From NCBI GenBank assembly GCA_021203685.1, contig JAJQAS010000006.1, forward strand, positions 1 to 23,243: DNA of 23,243 nucleotides. Direction: 5' to 3'. Below are positions 14,837 to 22,882 of the stretch, piece by piece. Position numbers and translations under genes: made by a program. The notes beneath the pieces are model-generated. The model did not search any database, was not told where the DNA came from, and worked only from the letters and a program-made list of their open reading frames with translations. How positions within the stretch are numbered: the stretch's first letter is position 1; the number at the start of each line of letters is the position of its first letter. The DNA is from Clostridiales bacterium (GTDB lineage Bacteria > Bacillota > Clostridia > Oscillospirales > Oscillospiraceae).

Positions 14837-15701
14837 TGGCAGCTTCCGGGAATGCCAGCGGCTCCTCCGGCAGCGTTGCCGCCGCAGCGTCCTCGCTCTG
14901 GTCGGGTTCTTCATCGACATATTGGTTCATGTAGCCGTTCAGCCCCTGAAGCAGCGTCTGCACCTCGCTGACATCGCTCAGCGCCTTGACTACGGCGCTG
15001 TTCACGCCGGAGACCAGGCTGTCCATCTCGCTCTGGAGCTGCCGCAGCTGGGTCTCCACCCGCAGGCGGACCTCCTCCGCATCACCGGTGGAGCTGGCCA
15101 AAATGGCGTCGTAGGCGGCCTGGGCCTCGGCCAGCTTCTCGTCGTATGCCTGCTGAGCGTTCTGCTCCAACAGGGTGGTGTGGGACTTTGCGTCCAGCAT
15201 GATCTGCCCCACGTTGTCGCACAGGACGTGGTAGGCATCGGAATCGCCCTGCATCCGCTCCACCTGGGCCTCCAGGTCGGCAATGCGCCGGGTCTTTTCG
15301 TCGTTGGCGGTCTGGGCGCGCTGGATGGTCTCCCGCTGCTGGTCGCCGGTGCGCAGGAGGGTTTGGATCTGCTGCTCCATCTCCTGCATCTTCTGGTCCA
15401 TGACCTCCATCTGGTCCACTTTGTCCTTCAGATTGTCCCGCTCGGCGACGATTTTCTGAATTTCCGTCTGGAGGGTGTACATCTGGGCCTTGACCGTGGT
15501 CTGCTGGGTCTCCAGCTGGTTTTTCAGCTCGGCGTTCAGCCGGTCCAGCTCCTCCGCCTTCTCCTGTGCGGCGGCGGTCTCCGCATGGGCCGCTTCCAGA
15601 GCCTCGGTGTTTTCACGGACAGATTTCTCGATATAACTCATCACGTCGCTGCGGTTAAACCCGCCGATCGCGGCGCTGCGAAACGCTACATTTCCGACCA
15701 T
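14829..15701 (-). CDS. DivIVA-like coiled-coil protein
   Basis: A 290-aa cytoplasmic protein. Its N terminus holds a DivIVA-type membrane-targeting segment, GGFNRSDVMSYIEKS (13-27). Long coiled coil follows (about 28-160, many EELDRLNAELK-like heptads) and again at 185-240, with an acidic Pro/Ala-rich tail. DivIVA-family proteins mark curved membranes at poles and septa and recruit division or wall proteins. This one is a divergent member typical of Oscillospiraceae, so the exact role is unknown. GGAGG lies seven bases before ATG and a strong promoter lies at 15733-15761. It overlaps the dehydratase beta-subunit gene by eight bases, making a two-gene operon of oddly unrelated functions. Confidence 0.82.
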   Translation of the reverse strand: MVGNVAFRSAAIGGFNRSDVMSYIEKSVRENTEALEAAHAETAAAQEKAEELDRLNAELKNQLETQQTTVKAQMYTLQTEIQKIVAERDNLKDKVDQMEVMDQKMQEMEQQIQTLLRTGDQQRETIQRAQTANDEKTRRIADLEAQVERMQGDSDAYHVLCDNVGQIMLDAKSHTTLLEQNAQQAYDEKLAEAQAAYDAILASSTGDAEEVRLRVETQLRQLQSEMDSLVSGVNSAVVKALSDVSEVQTLLQGLNGYMNQYVDEEPDQSEDAAAATLPEEPLAFPEAANE

Positions 15702-15732
15702 CTTGTTGCCTCCCTAAATATGAAAGTACTTT

Positions 15733-15761
15733 ATTCTACCACATAATTTCCCCGGTGACAA
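15733..15761 (-). promoter_or_regulatory. sigma-A promoter of the DivIVA-like operon
   Basis: On the minus strand TTGTCA (15756-15761), a 17-bp spacer and TAGAAT (15733-15738). The spacer holds CCGGGGAAATT (plus-strand 15745-15755), which occurs again upstream at 15786-15796 in the same orientation. Confidence 0.78.
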
Positions 15762-15811
15762 TGCTTTTTCACGGCGTTTCAACCAAATTTCCCCGGCCAG
15801 CGGGGCGTAAC

Positions 15812-17404
15812 CTATCGGTCCCACTTCTGGATCAGGGCGCGGATCTGGTCTGCGAACTTTGCCAGGTCCTTGTTGGTGCCGCCCTTGTTTTTGCGGATGA
15901 CCTCCATCAGCTGGCGGCCAACCTCCTCCAACCGGCGGTAGGCGGCGGAGCCTTCCTGCCAGCGGGACTCCTTCTTCTTGACGGGGACGACGCCCTGGCG
16001 CGCCACAGCGCCCCGGAGCAGGTCGTACTCCTCCCGGCAGAGCGGCGCGTGGGCGCGGTAACCCAGCCCTCGCAGCTCGGCGGCGAAGCCCTCGCTGACC
16101 GCTCCGTCTCCGTGGACCACGAAAATTTCCGTGGGGTGGTCGAACTGCTGCGCCCAGCGCACCAAATCGTCGTGCCCGGCATGGGAGGACAGGCCGTGGA
16201 AGTTGATGATTTTTGCGTTGACCATCACGTCCTCCCCGAAGAGGCGGACGAACTTCTTCCCCTCCAGCAGAGAGCGGCCCAGAGTCCCCTGGGCCTGGTA
16301 GCCCACGAACACCACGGCGCACTCCTTTCGCCACAGGTTGTGCTTCAAATGGTGGCGGATGCGCCCGGCGTCGCACATACCGGAGGCGGAGATGATGACC
16401 TTGGGCGTGGCATCCTCGTTCAGTGCCTTGGACTCCTCGGTGCTCTCGCACAGCCGCAGGTGGTCCACTTGGAACAGGGACACCCCATCCGCCACCAGCG
16501 TCAGCGCCTCCTCGTCCAGGTAGCCCGTCAGGTCGCCGGAGAAGATCTGGGTGGCCTTGGTGGCCAGCGGGCTGTCCACCACCACCTGGAAGTCCGGGCG
16601 GGAGGTCACCATCCCCTGCTGCTGAATTTCCCGGAGGAAATACAGCAGCTCCTGGGTACGGCCTACGGCGAAGGAGGGGATGACCACGTTGCCCCCCTGG
16701 GCGAAGGTCTCGTCCAAAATCTCCGCCAGGGCGGCGGTGTAGTCCCCCTCGCCCTCGTGGTTCCGGTCGCCGTAGGTGGATTCCATCACCACATAGTCCG
16801 CGCCGGAGATGGGCTGGGGATCCCGGATGATGGGCTGATTTACGTTGCCGATGTCACCGGAAAAGACGAGCTTCTTCTCTGCGGCCCCTTCCCGGACCCA
16901 CAGCTCCACATAGGCGCTGCCCAGCAGGTGGCCCGCGTCGGTCATGCGGAAGCGGAAGCCCTCCACCGGCTCCAGCGTCTGCCCGTAATCTACCGGCACC
17001 AGCCGCCGAATGGCCTCCTCCGCGTCCGCGATGGTGTACAGCGGCTCCACCGGCTCCTTGCCGGCCCGCCGCCCCTTCTGGTTCTCCCATTTGGCGTCGC
17101 TCTCCTGGATGTGGGCGGAGTCCAGCAGCATGATCTCCAGCAGCTGGCAGGTCAGGGCAGTGGCGTAAATCGGCCCCTGATACCCCTCCTTGACCAGCAG
17201 GGGCAGGCGGCCGGAGTGGTCGATGTGGGCGTGGGTCACCAGCACCGCGTCGATGAGCGCCGGGGAAAAGTAAAACCGCTGGTTGTCCGTCTCGTCCTTG
17301 CCCTGCTGCAAGCCGCAGTCCACCAAAACGTGTTTTCCGTTGGCGGAAACGCAGTGGCAGGAGCCGGTGACGGCGTGGGCTGCTCCGTAAAAGCAAAGCT
17401 CCAT
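15812..17404 (-). CDS. MBL-fold metallo-hydrolase with beta-CASP and RMMBL domains, putative RNase
   Basis: A 530-aa enzyme of the CPSF73/YsqB-like group that cuts RNA using two zinc ions. The metallo-beta-lactamase core shows THAHIDHSG (57-65), DAGHLLGS (156-163) and FSGDIG (181-186). The beta-CASP region shows MESTYGDR (motif A, 207-214), SFAVGRTQE, ISASGMCDAGRIRHHL (338-353), FHGLSSHAGHDDL (402-414, motif B) and VVHGD (429-433, motif C). A Lys-rich C-terminal extension of ~60 residues (VVPVKKKESRW onward) is less conserved. The reading frame is open to 17446, but ATG at 17404 has GAGGTG before it and begins the conserved core. It has its own promoter and is divergent from fabH. Substrate RNA is unknown. 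Confidence 0.93.
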   Translation of the reverse strand: MELCFYGAAHAVTGSCHCVSANGKHVLVDCGLQQGKDETDNQRFYFSPALIDAVLVTHAHIDHSGRLPLLVKEGYQGPIYATALTCQLLEIMLLDSAHIQESDAKWENQKGRRAGKEPVEPLYTIADAEEAIRRLVPVDYGQTLEPVEGFRFRMTDAGHLLGSAYVELWVREGAAEKKLVFSGDIGNVNQPIIRDPQPISGADYVVMESTYGDRNHEGEGDYTAALAEILDETFAQGGNVVIPSFAVGRTQELLYFLREIQQQGMVTSRPDFQVVVDSPLATKATQIFSGDLTGYLDEEALTLVADGVSLFQVDHLRLCESTEESKALNEDATPKVIISASGMCDAGRIRHHLKHNLWRKECAVVFVGYQAQGTLGRSLLEGKKFVRLFGEDVMVNAKIINFHGLSSHAGHDDLVRWAQQFDHPTEIFVVHGDGAVSEGFAAELRGLGYRAHAPLCREEYDLLRGAVARQGVVPVKKKESRWQEGSAAYRRLEEVGRQLMEVIRKNKGGTNKDLAKFADQIRALIQKWDR

Positions 17405-17476
17405 TCGTGGCACCTCGTTTCTTCGTTTTGCGCATGTTTTCATCAAATCGTCAAACGTGTCCGTTTTCTCAGGTCT

Positions 17477-17506
17477 ATTTTAGTACAAAATCCCCTGTGC
17501 TGTCAA
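17477..17506 (-). promoter_or_regulatory. promoter of the MBL/beta-CASP gene
   Basis: On the minus strand a perfect TTGACA (17501-17506) and TAAAAT (17477-17482) are 18 bp apart. Confidence 0.7.
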
Positions 17507-17594
17507 TCGAAACCGACGGGGACTCCCCTTTTCCGGGGAACGGGACTTTTGGGGACAAACCCTTCCGTTTGTTCCCGATCCATCAAATTCAAAA

Positions 17595-17623
17595 TTGACA
17601 CATTCATTACTTTCTGGTATAAT
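17595..17623 (+). promoter_or_regulatory. near-consensus sigma-A promoter of fabH
   Basis: Perfect TTGACA (17595-17600), 17-bp spacer, perfect TATAAT (17618-17623). Such a full match predicts strong expression unless repressed. The preceding 17507-17594 separates it from the facing promoter and holds a GGGAAC/GTTCCC inverted pair (17536-17541 with 17571-17576). Confidence 0.92.
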
Positions 17624-17687
17624 AAATTGATTTTGTGGGTATTCCGCATTTATTGAGCCTATATTTCCATATACGAAGGTGAAGCAT

Positions 17688-18644
17688 ATGAGTTTCAAAA
17701 TCATCGGCACAGGCAGTTATGTGCCGCCCAAGGTCGTCACCAACGACGACCTGACCGTTTTTCTGGACACCAGCGACGAGTGGATCTCCACCCGCAGCGG
17801 CATTAAGGAGCGCCACGTAGTCACCGACGAGACTACCTCGGAGCTGGCCACCAAAGCCGCCCAGAACGCCCTGGAAAACGCCGGTGTTTCCGCAGACGAG
17901 CTGGATATGATCCTCTGCGCCACGGTCAGCAGCGAATACATCAGCCCCTCCATCGCCTGTCTGCTCCAGCGGAACCTGGGCGCCCAGTGCCCCTGCCTGG
18001 ACCTGAACGCCGCCTGCACCGCCTGGATCTACCTGATGGACACCGCCGCCGCCTTCTTCTGCAAGGGCGGCGTCCACAAGATGCTGGTGGTGGGCGCGGA
18101 GTCCATGTCCCGCATCCTCAACTGGCACGAGCGCTCCACCTGCGTCCTCTTTGGCGACGGCGCGGGGGCCGCAGTGCTGGAGGCGGGCGACAACTACCTG
18201 GGCTCCTCCTTCGTCACCGCCGGGGGCGATGACGTCATCGCCATCCCCACCAAGAAGGGCGTCTCCCCCTGGTACGAGCGGGACGAGCTGCTGCCCCTGG
18301 TGCATATGAACGGGCAGGAGACCTATAAATTCGCCGTCAGCAACTTCCCCAAGCGGGTGGCCGAGGTGGTGGCCCAGGCCGGGCTGGAAGAAAAAGACCT
18401 GGACTGGGTCATCCCCCACCAGGCCAACAAGCGCATCATCGATGGCGCGGCCCGCCGGATGAAGGCCATCCCCGCCGACCACTTCTGCGTCAACATCCAG
18501 AAGTACGGCAACACCTCCGCCGCCAGCATCCCCCTGGCCATGGACGAGTGGAACCGGGCCGGGAAGTTTCAGCGGGGCGACCTCATCGCCATGGTCGCCT
18601 TCGGCGGCGGACTGTCCAGCGCGGCGTGTCTGATTCAGTGGTAA
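17688..18644 (+). CDS. fabH: beta-ketoacyl-ACP synthase III (FabH)
   Basis: A 318-aa cytoplasmic thiolase-fold enzyme that condenses acetyl- or branched acyl-CoA with malonyl-ACP to start fatty acid synthesis. The catalytic triad is visible: Cys110 in LNAACTAW, His244 in VIPHQANKRI and Asn275 in KYGNTSAASIP. Other signatures are TSDEWISTRSGI (28-39), the C-terminal FGGGLSSAACLI and FGDGAGAAVLE (155-165). ATG at 17688 is chosen because AAGGTG lies six bases before it; a GTG three codons earlier is in frame but overlaps that site. No other fab gene follows; it ends at a strong terminator, so this is a stand-alone starter enzyme, perhaps one of several KAS III copies. A secondary-metabolite role cannot be excluded. 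Confidence 0.95.
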   Translation: MSFKIIGTGSYVPPKVVTNDDLTVFLDTSDEWISTRSGIKERHVVTDETTSELATKAAQNALENAGVSADELDMILCATVSSEYISPSIACLLQRNLGAQCPCLDLNAACTAWIYLMDTAAAFFCKGGVHKMLVVGAESMSRILNWHERSTCVLFGDGAGAAVLEAGDNYLGSSFVTAGGDDVIAIPTKKGVSPWYERDELLPLVHMNGQETYKFAVSNFPKRVAEVVAQAGLEEKDLDWVIPHQANKRIIDGAARRMKAIPADHFCVNIQKYGNTSAASIPLAMDEWNRAGKFQRGDLIAMVAFGGGLSSAACLIQW

Positions 18645-18692
18645 AAAATTTGATTTCGCTTTGCTGAACCGGATACCGTTTCGTGACCGACC

Positions 18693-18789
18693 ACCCCTCT
18701 TGCCTCCCCTGAAAGGGCAGGGAGGGGCAAAGCCCCGGAAGTGCCGCTTGACGGCGGAGGTGGCACGGCGCAAGCCGTGACGGAGGGGT
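18693..18789. repeat. GC-rich palindromic intergenic element (REP/MITE-like)
   Basis: A ~97-bp non-coding element bounded by inverted ACCCCTC (18693-18699) and GAGGGGT (18783-18789). It holds several small hairpins, such as GGGGCAAAGCCCC (about 18727-18739) and CACGGC/GCCGTG. Elements of this look recur between genes in gut Clostridia, from memory; only one copy is seen in this window. Confidence 0.6.
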
Positions 18790-18802
18790 TTCCCCACAAA
18801 CA

Positions 18803-18845
18803 AAACGCTCGAACCCAGCCACAAACTGGATTCGAGCGTTTTTCT
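18803..18845. terminator. bidirectional terminator between fabH and the symporter gene
   Basis: An 11-bp stem AAACGCTCGAA/TTCGAGCGTTT (18803-18813 with 18831-18841), extended inside by CCAG/CTGG. U-rich sequence follows on both strands: TTTTTCT on plus and TTTTGTTTG on minus. It can end fabH transcripts and minus-strand transcripts from the symporter. Confidence 0.85.
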
Positions 18846-18858
18846 GTCCCGTCCGGCA

Positions 18859-18950
18859 GACGGACCCACCGGCGTTCCTGCGGGAAACCCCGCGCCTCTC
18901 TCCACCGGTGGGCCGTCCGCCGCCCGGGGCGTTTTGCGCCCCGGACGGAC
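18859..18950. repeat. tandem GC-rich hairpins, dispersed-repeat candidate
   Basis: A 13-bp stem with one bulge (GACGGACCCACCGG at 18859-18872 with CCGGTGGGCCGTC at 18905-18917) encloses a smaller GCGGG/CCCGC hairpin. It is followed by CCGGGGCG/CGCCCCGG (18924-18931 with 18937-18944). No U tract follows, so these look like repeats or RNA-stabilising folds at the 3' end of the symporter transcript. Confidence 0.55.
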
Positions 18951-18996
18951 TTTCAGAGGGAACGGAAAGGAGTTGTGTGTCAGGTTAGGTTACGGC

Positions 18997-20391
18997 TTAT
19001 TCACCACGGCGGCGAGCCAGCTCGGCGGCGTTGGCGTCCACGGTCCTCTTGTCCAGCGGATACCAGAAGGCCAGGATCAAAATCAGCAGGGCGAAGCCGA
19101 TGGCGGGAATCAGGGTGGAAATGGTGTAAATGCCGTTGAGAACACTGGCGTCGAACGCGGTCTCGGCGGTGTAGCCGATCATGGTCAGCAGAGCGCCGGT
19201 GAGGCCGGAGGACAGGGCCTGGCCGATCTTACGGGCGAAGGAATACAAGGAGTAGATGGTGCCGTCGGAACGGGTACCCCGGCGTACGTTGTCCTCGTCG
19301 ATGACGTCGATAATCATGGCCCACACGCAGGTATTGAAGAAGGCAATGCCGAAGTAGCCCAGTGTATAGAACACAACGTAAACATACATATTGGTAATAT
19401 GGAGAACGAAAGCAGCGCCAAACGCGATAACGGCGACCACGTTGCCGGCAATGGCAATCTCCTTTTTGCCAAATCTTTTAGAGAGCGGCGGGATGACAAA
19501 CGCAGCCAAAATCAACATCAGCACACTGCCGGAGAGAGAGGCGATAGACGCGCCGGTTGCGTTGTTGAAGTAGTTGGGGTAGATATAGTTGTTCATGCCC
19601 TGCATGGTCAGCTGGGCCAGCAGCAGGACGATGGCGGCGGCGATAATGGAGACCAGAGCGCGGCTGGAACCCAACTGCTTGAGCAGAGCGCCCAGGCTGA
19701 ACTTTTCGGTCTTGGTGGGGATTTTTACGCGCTCAGTGCAGAGGCTGGTGCAGAGCAGATAGCAGACGACAGCGCCGATGGAGCAGACCGCCGCTGCAAT
19801 GGACATCTTGGTGCCGGAGAGCTGGGTGTTGCCGTTGGCGTCGGTGTAGTAAACCACCAGAGGCAGAACCACGCCGATGACAGTACCGGCCAGGGTCGCA
19901 CCGATGTTCCGCCAGCTGGACAGCTGGGTGCGCTCGTCAGGGTTGTCGGTGATGGCGGAAGCCATGGAGCCGTAGGGGATGTTGACGCCGGTGTAGCAGA
20001 CGCTGCCCCAGAGCAGGTAGGTGAAGAACATCCAGAAGATCTTGAACGCCATGGGCATATTTGCAAACCAGGAGGCGTACAGCAGGAAGGAGGCCAGGGC
20101 CACGGGACCCATGAAGCGCCGCATCCAGGGGATGAAACGGCCCTTATCAGTGGGCTTGCTGCGGTCCACGATCTGGCCCATAGCGGTGTCGGTGAAAGCG
20201 TCCACGAAACGGGCGAGCATCATCAGCAGACCGACCAGACCGGCGGAGACGCCCATAACGTCGGTGTAGAACTTCAGCATAAAGCTGGAAGCCAGGATAA
20301 AGGTAAAGTCGTTGCCGAAGTCACCCATAGCGTAGCCGATTTTATCAGCCCAGCCAAACGGCTTTACGGCAGTGCTATCTTTTGTTGCCAT
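18997..20391 (-). CDS. GPH-family sugar:cation symporter (MelB/UidB-like MFS)
   Basis: A 464-aa membrane transporter with about 12 helices that brings in glycosides with Na+ or H+. The family signature is clear in the first loop: FVDAFTDTAMGQIVDRSKPTDKG-type segment at 62-84, with Asp64 and Asp68 at the cation-site positions of MelB, followed by RFIPWM (85-90). WADKIGYAMGDFGND (14-28) is also typical of the family start. The central loop (KIPTKTEKFS) and the short basic tail are cytoplasmic. ATG at 20391 is preferred; AAGGAG lies 10-11 bases before it, and a TTG three codons upstream is too close to that site. It follows the GH2 gene by ~217 nt on the same strand, the usual transporter-hydrolase pairing. 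The sugar is not defined by sequence. Confidence 0.93.
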   Translation of the reverse strand: MATKDSTAVKPFGWADKIGYAMGDFGNDFTFILASSFMLKFYTDVMGVSAGLVGLLMMLARFVDAFTDTAMGQIVDRSKPTDKGRFIPWMRRFMGPVALASFLLYASWFANMPMAFKIFWMFFTYLLWGSVCYTGVNIPYGSMASAITDNPDERTQLSSWRNIGATLAGTVIGVVLPLVVYYTDANGNTQLSGTKMSIAAAVCSIGAVVCYLLCTSLCTERVKIPTKTEKFSLGALLKQLGSSRALVSIIAAAIVLLLAQLTMQGMNNYIYPNYFNNATGASIASLSGSVLMLILAAFVIPPLSKRFGKKEIAIAGNVVAVIAFGAAFVLHITNMYVYVVFYTLGYFGIAFFNTCVWAMIIDVIDEDNVRRGTRSDGTIYSLYSFARKIGQALSSGLTGALLTMIGYTAETAFDASVLNGIYTISTLIPAIGFALLILILAFWYPLDKRTVDANAAELARRRGE

Positions 20392-20400
20392 TTTTCTCAA

Positions 20401-20608
20401 GCTCCTTTTCTAATAGTTTGACAGGTTGCCGCCGTGACAATGCGGCGGAACTGGGTATGAAAGTGCCTTGTCCGCGCCCCGTTGGGAACCCCGCCGAGGG
20501 AGCTTTTCCTCCTTCCTTTGGACAGGCATATATGCTGGTTCCCCGCCGCGGGACCCCGCGGCGGGGGCAGAAACCGGCGAACCGGTTTTCCACGGAGTAA
20601 AACAGGGG
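20401..20608 (-). repeat. intergenic spacer in the GH2-symporter unit with strong GC hairpin
   Basis: A perfect 11-bp stem CCCCGCCGCGG/CCGCGGCGGGG with a 4-nt loop (20541-20551 with 20556-20566) sits between the two genes. Smaller pairs are GCCGC/GCGGC (20428-20446) and a palindromic AACCGGTT just after the GH2 stop. No U tract follows on the minus strand, so it is not a good terminator. No gene is supported; no separate promoter for the symporter was recognised. Confidence 0.65.
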
Positions 20609-22882
20609 TTACGCCTTCTTGACCTTGATGAGCTTGGCGTTCAGGCTCTCCAGGAAGCCGTCGGGCATCATGCTGCCGGCCATCTGTACCATGGATTCGG
20701 GGCTCATGGCCTTCATCATGTCCCACATGCCCACGCCGGGGGCCACATCGAAGTTGCTGGCCAGCTTGACGGCCTTCCGGGCGACTGCCAGAGCCTCCTC
20801 ACTCTTGGCGATCTCCTCGAAGGTGTCCTTGACGCTGTAATAGCCTTCGGGGAACTCCATCGGGGCGGACAAGTCCATATCACCAACAGCGCTGAACCAG
20901 TTGGCCACGCCTTCCCGGCGCTCGTTGACCTCGGGCAGGGTGTAGATGGCGGGTTCGGTCTCCACCTTCTCCAGAGTGGTGGAATCCTTCACGCCGCCCG
21001 CTTCGGCCACCAGGATGTTGAAGCCGTCGGCCAGGGCCACGGTGAAGGCGGCGATGTGGTCCACAGCGGCCTTGCCCTCCACCAGCTCGCCGTTCAGGTA
21101 CAGGGAGACGCTGGGCTGGTTGGTGTAGACCTTGACGAGGGTGGTCTCCCCGGCCCGCTGGGCGTACCGCTTGCCCGCGATGTGGACCATGGGGGCCTTG
21201 GTCCAGTACGCCTGATAGATGTAATAGGAATCCTTCTTGGTCTTGCGGTCCATGGTGACCAGGCCCTTGTTGTTCCGGCCCGCTACGCCGCCCTCGTTCC
21301 GGGCCGCGCAGCCGAAGTCGAACATATTCCAGACGTGGGTGGACCACATCCAGGGCCGCTCGTCGAACACCTTGGCCAGATGCTCGTGGTACATGGCCTG
21401 GTATTCCTCGCTGTAGTCCTTGCAGGCGGGTTCGGGGCCGTGGTTGGTGATGACGCCCTCGCAGCCGTACTCGCTCATGCCCAGGCACAGGTCGGGGTGC
21501 TTGGCGTGGAAGTCATCCAGCCAGGGTCCGTTGTCCTCCATCTTGCCGCCGTACCAGCCGAAGTAGTGGTTGTAGCTGATGGTGTCGGTGATGTGGTGCA
21601 TGGGGCTTTCCACAGGGGTCATGGAGACGTGGGCGATGGTGGTCAGACGGGTGGGGTCCATCTCCTTGGCCAGCTTGTTCAGCTCCACATGGTTGTCCAC
21701 CAACTGCTGGGAGATGCCGCCAATCAAAATCTCGTTGGAGATGCCCCAGAAGCAGATGGAGGGGTGGTTGTAGTTCTGAGCGATCAGCTCTTTCATCTGG
21801 CTGATGCAGTTCTGGTGAGCTGCGGGGTCCTTGTTGAACACGCTGATGAAGGGGATCTCCGCCCAGATGATGAAGCCCAGCTCGTCGCAGGCGTCGTAGA
21901 AGTCCTGGGAGTGCTCGTAGTGGGCCAGACGGATGGTGTTCGCGCCCAGCTCCTTGATGATCTTCGCGTCCTCGTAATGCTCCTCTTTGGTGAGGGCGTT
22001 GCCCTTGTACAGGCGGTCCTGGTGGCGGCTGACGCCCCGCAGGGGGGTCTGGACGCCGTTGATGATGAAGCCGTCGTCGGGGGTGACGGAGAAGCTGCGG
22101 ACGCCCGCCTTGCAGGAGACCTCGTCATAGGCCTCGTTGCGGCGCTGGAGCAGCGCGGTGACGGTGTAGAGGTTGGGGCTGTCGATGTCCCACAGCTTGG
22201 CATCGGGGACGTACAGGGTGACGGCGGTGCTGTCGGAGGGGCGGCAGGCATAGGCCACTTCCTTGCCGTCGGGGTCCTTGATGGAATAGAGGACGGTGAA
22301 GTTTTCGTCGGGGTTGGTGACGTAGGTCTCCAGCGCGAAGGTGGCGCCGCCGCACTTTTCGCAGGGCTTGGGGGTGACGGTCAGGCCGGGGCCACCGTAG
22401 TAGTCCAGGTCAAAGTGGGTGTTGGGGACAGAGATCAGGTTGACGCCCCGGTACAGGCCGCCGTAGAAGGTGAAGTCGGCGGACTGGGGATAGACGCTGT
22501 CCTTGTACTCGTTGGAGCAGTTGACCACCAGCAGGTTGTCCTCGCTGTCCTTGCACAGGTCGGTGATGTCCGCCCGGAAGATGGAGTAGCCGCCCTCGTG
22601 GTAGGTGACTTTTTCGCCGTTGACGTAGACGGTGGCCTGCTGGCCCGCCGCCATGATCTCGACGTAGACGCGCCCGCCCGCCAGCGGCTGCTTGGGCGTG
22701 GGGAAGGACTTGGCATACCAATAGCTGCCCCGGTCATAGCCGCCGTTGCCATCGTGGCCGTCCACGGCGTTCCAGGTGTGGGGCAGGTCAACGTCCTGCC
22801 AGTCTGTGGGGTAGGCCGCGGGCAGTCCTGCATCCTGCTGGATGAATTTCCACCCTTTGTTTAAGTTGATGACATTCCTCAT
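20609..22882 (-). CDS. glycoside hydrolase family 2 enzyme (beta-galactosidase or beta-glucuronidase) with C-terminal helical extension
   Basis: A 757-aa cytoplasmic exo-glycosidase without signal peptide. Order: sugar-binding jelly-roll domain (1-165), Ig-like domain (166-265), TIM barrel (266-565), an Ig-like add-on (575-640) and a helical tail (680-757). The barrel holds acid/base Glu384 in WGISNEI and nucleophile Glu471 in MSEYG, both standard for clan A retaining enzymes. NNKG at 537-540 resembles the NxKG carboxylate-binding motif of beta-glucuronidases, and NHYFGWY (438-444) also fits, but related segments occur in GH2 galactosidases, so substrate stays open. The tail, with PESMVQMAGSMMPDGFLESL, is not part of the catalytic fold. 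GGAG precedes the ATG. It is the first gene of a unit with the GPH symporter, which would supply its substrate. Confidence 0.93.
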   Translation of the reverse strand: MRNVINLNKGWKFIQQDAGLPAAYPTDWQDVDLPHTWNAVDGHDGNGGYDRGSYWYAKSFPTPKQPLAGGRVYVEIMAAGQQATVYVNGEKVTYHEGGYSIFRADITDLCKDSEDNLLVVNCSNEYKDSVYPQSADFTFYGGLYRGVNLISVPNTHFDLDYYGGPGLTVTPKPCEKCGGATFALETYVTNPDENFTVLYSIKDPDGKEVAYACRPSDSTAVTLYVPDAKLWDIDSPNLYTVTALLQRRNEAYDEVSCKAGVRSFSVTPDDGFIINGVQTPLRGVSRHQDRLYKGNALTKEEHYEDAKIIKELGANTIRLAHYEHSQDFYDACDELGFIIWAEIPFISVFNKDPAAHQNCISQMKELIAQNYNHPSICFWGISNEILIGGISQQLVDNHVELNKLAKEMDPTRLTTIAHVSMTPVESPMHHITDTISYNHYFGWYGGKMEDNGPWLDDFHAKHPDLCLGMSEYGCEGVITNHGPEPACKDYSEEYQAMYHEHLAKVFDERPWMWSTHVWNMFDFGCAARNEGGVAGRNNKGLVTMDRKTKKDSYYIYQAYWTKAPMVHIAGKRYAQRAGETTLVKVYTNQPSVSLYLNGELVEGKAAVDHIAAFTVALADGFNILVAEAGGVKDSTTLEKVETEPAIYTLPEVNERREGVANWFSAVGDMDLSAPMEFPEGYYSVKDTFEEIAKSEEALAVARKAVKLASNFDVAPGVGMWDMMKAMSPESMVQMAGSMMPDGFLESLNAKLIKVKKA

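Noticed and set aside
15755..17656. 633-codon frame opposite the MBL/beta-CASP gene
   Set aside because: Antisense shadow; the MBL frame has complete conserved motifs.
20375..20593. Small minus-strand frame in the GH2-symporter spacer
   Set aside because: No ribosome site; Arg/Gly/Pro-rich product of hairpin DNA; overlaps the symporter start.
20468..22864. 798-codon open frame opposite the GH2 gene
   Set aside because: Its length follows from codon bias of the GH2 gene; the composition is typical antisense and the GH2 motifs lie on the other strand.
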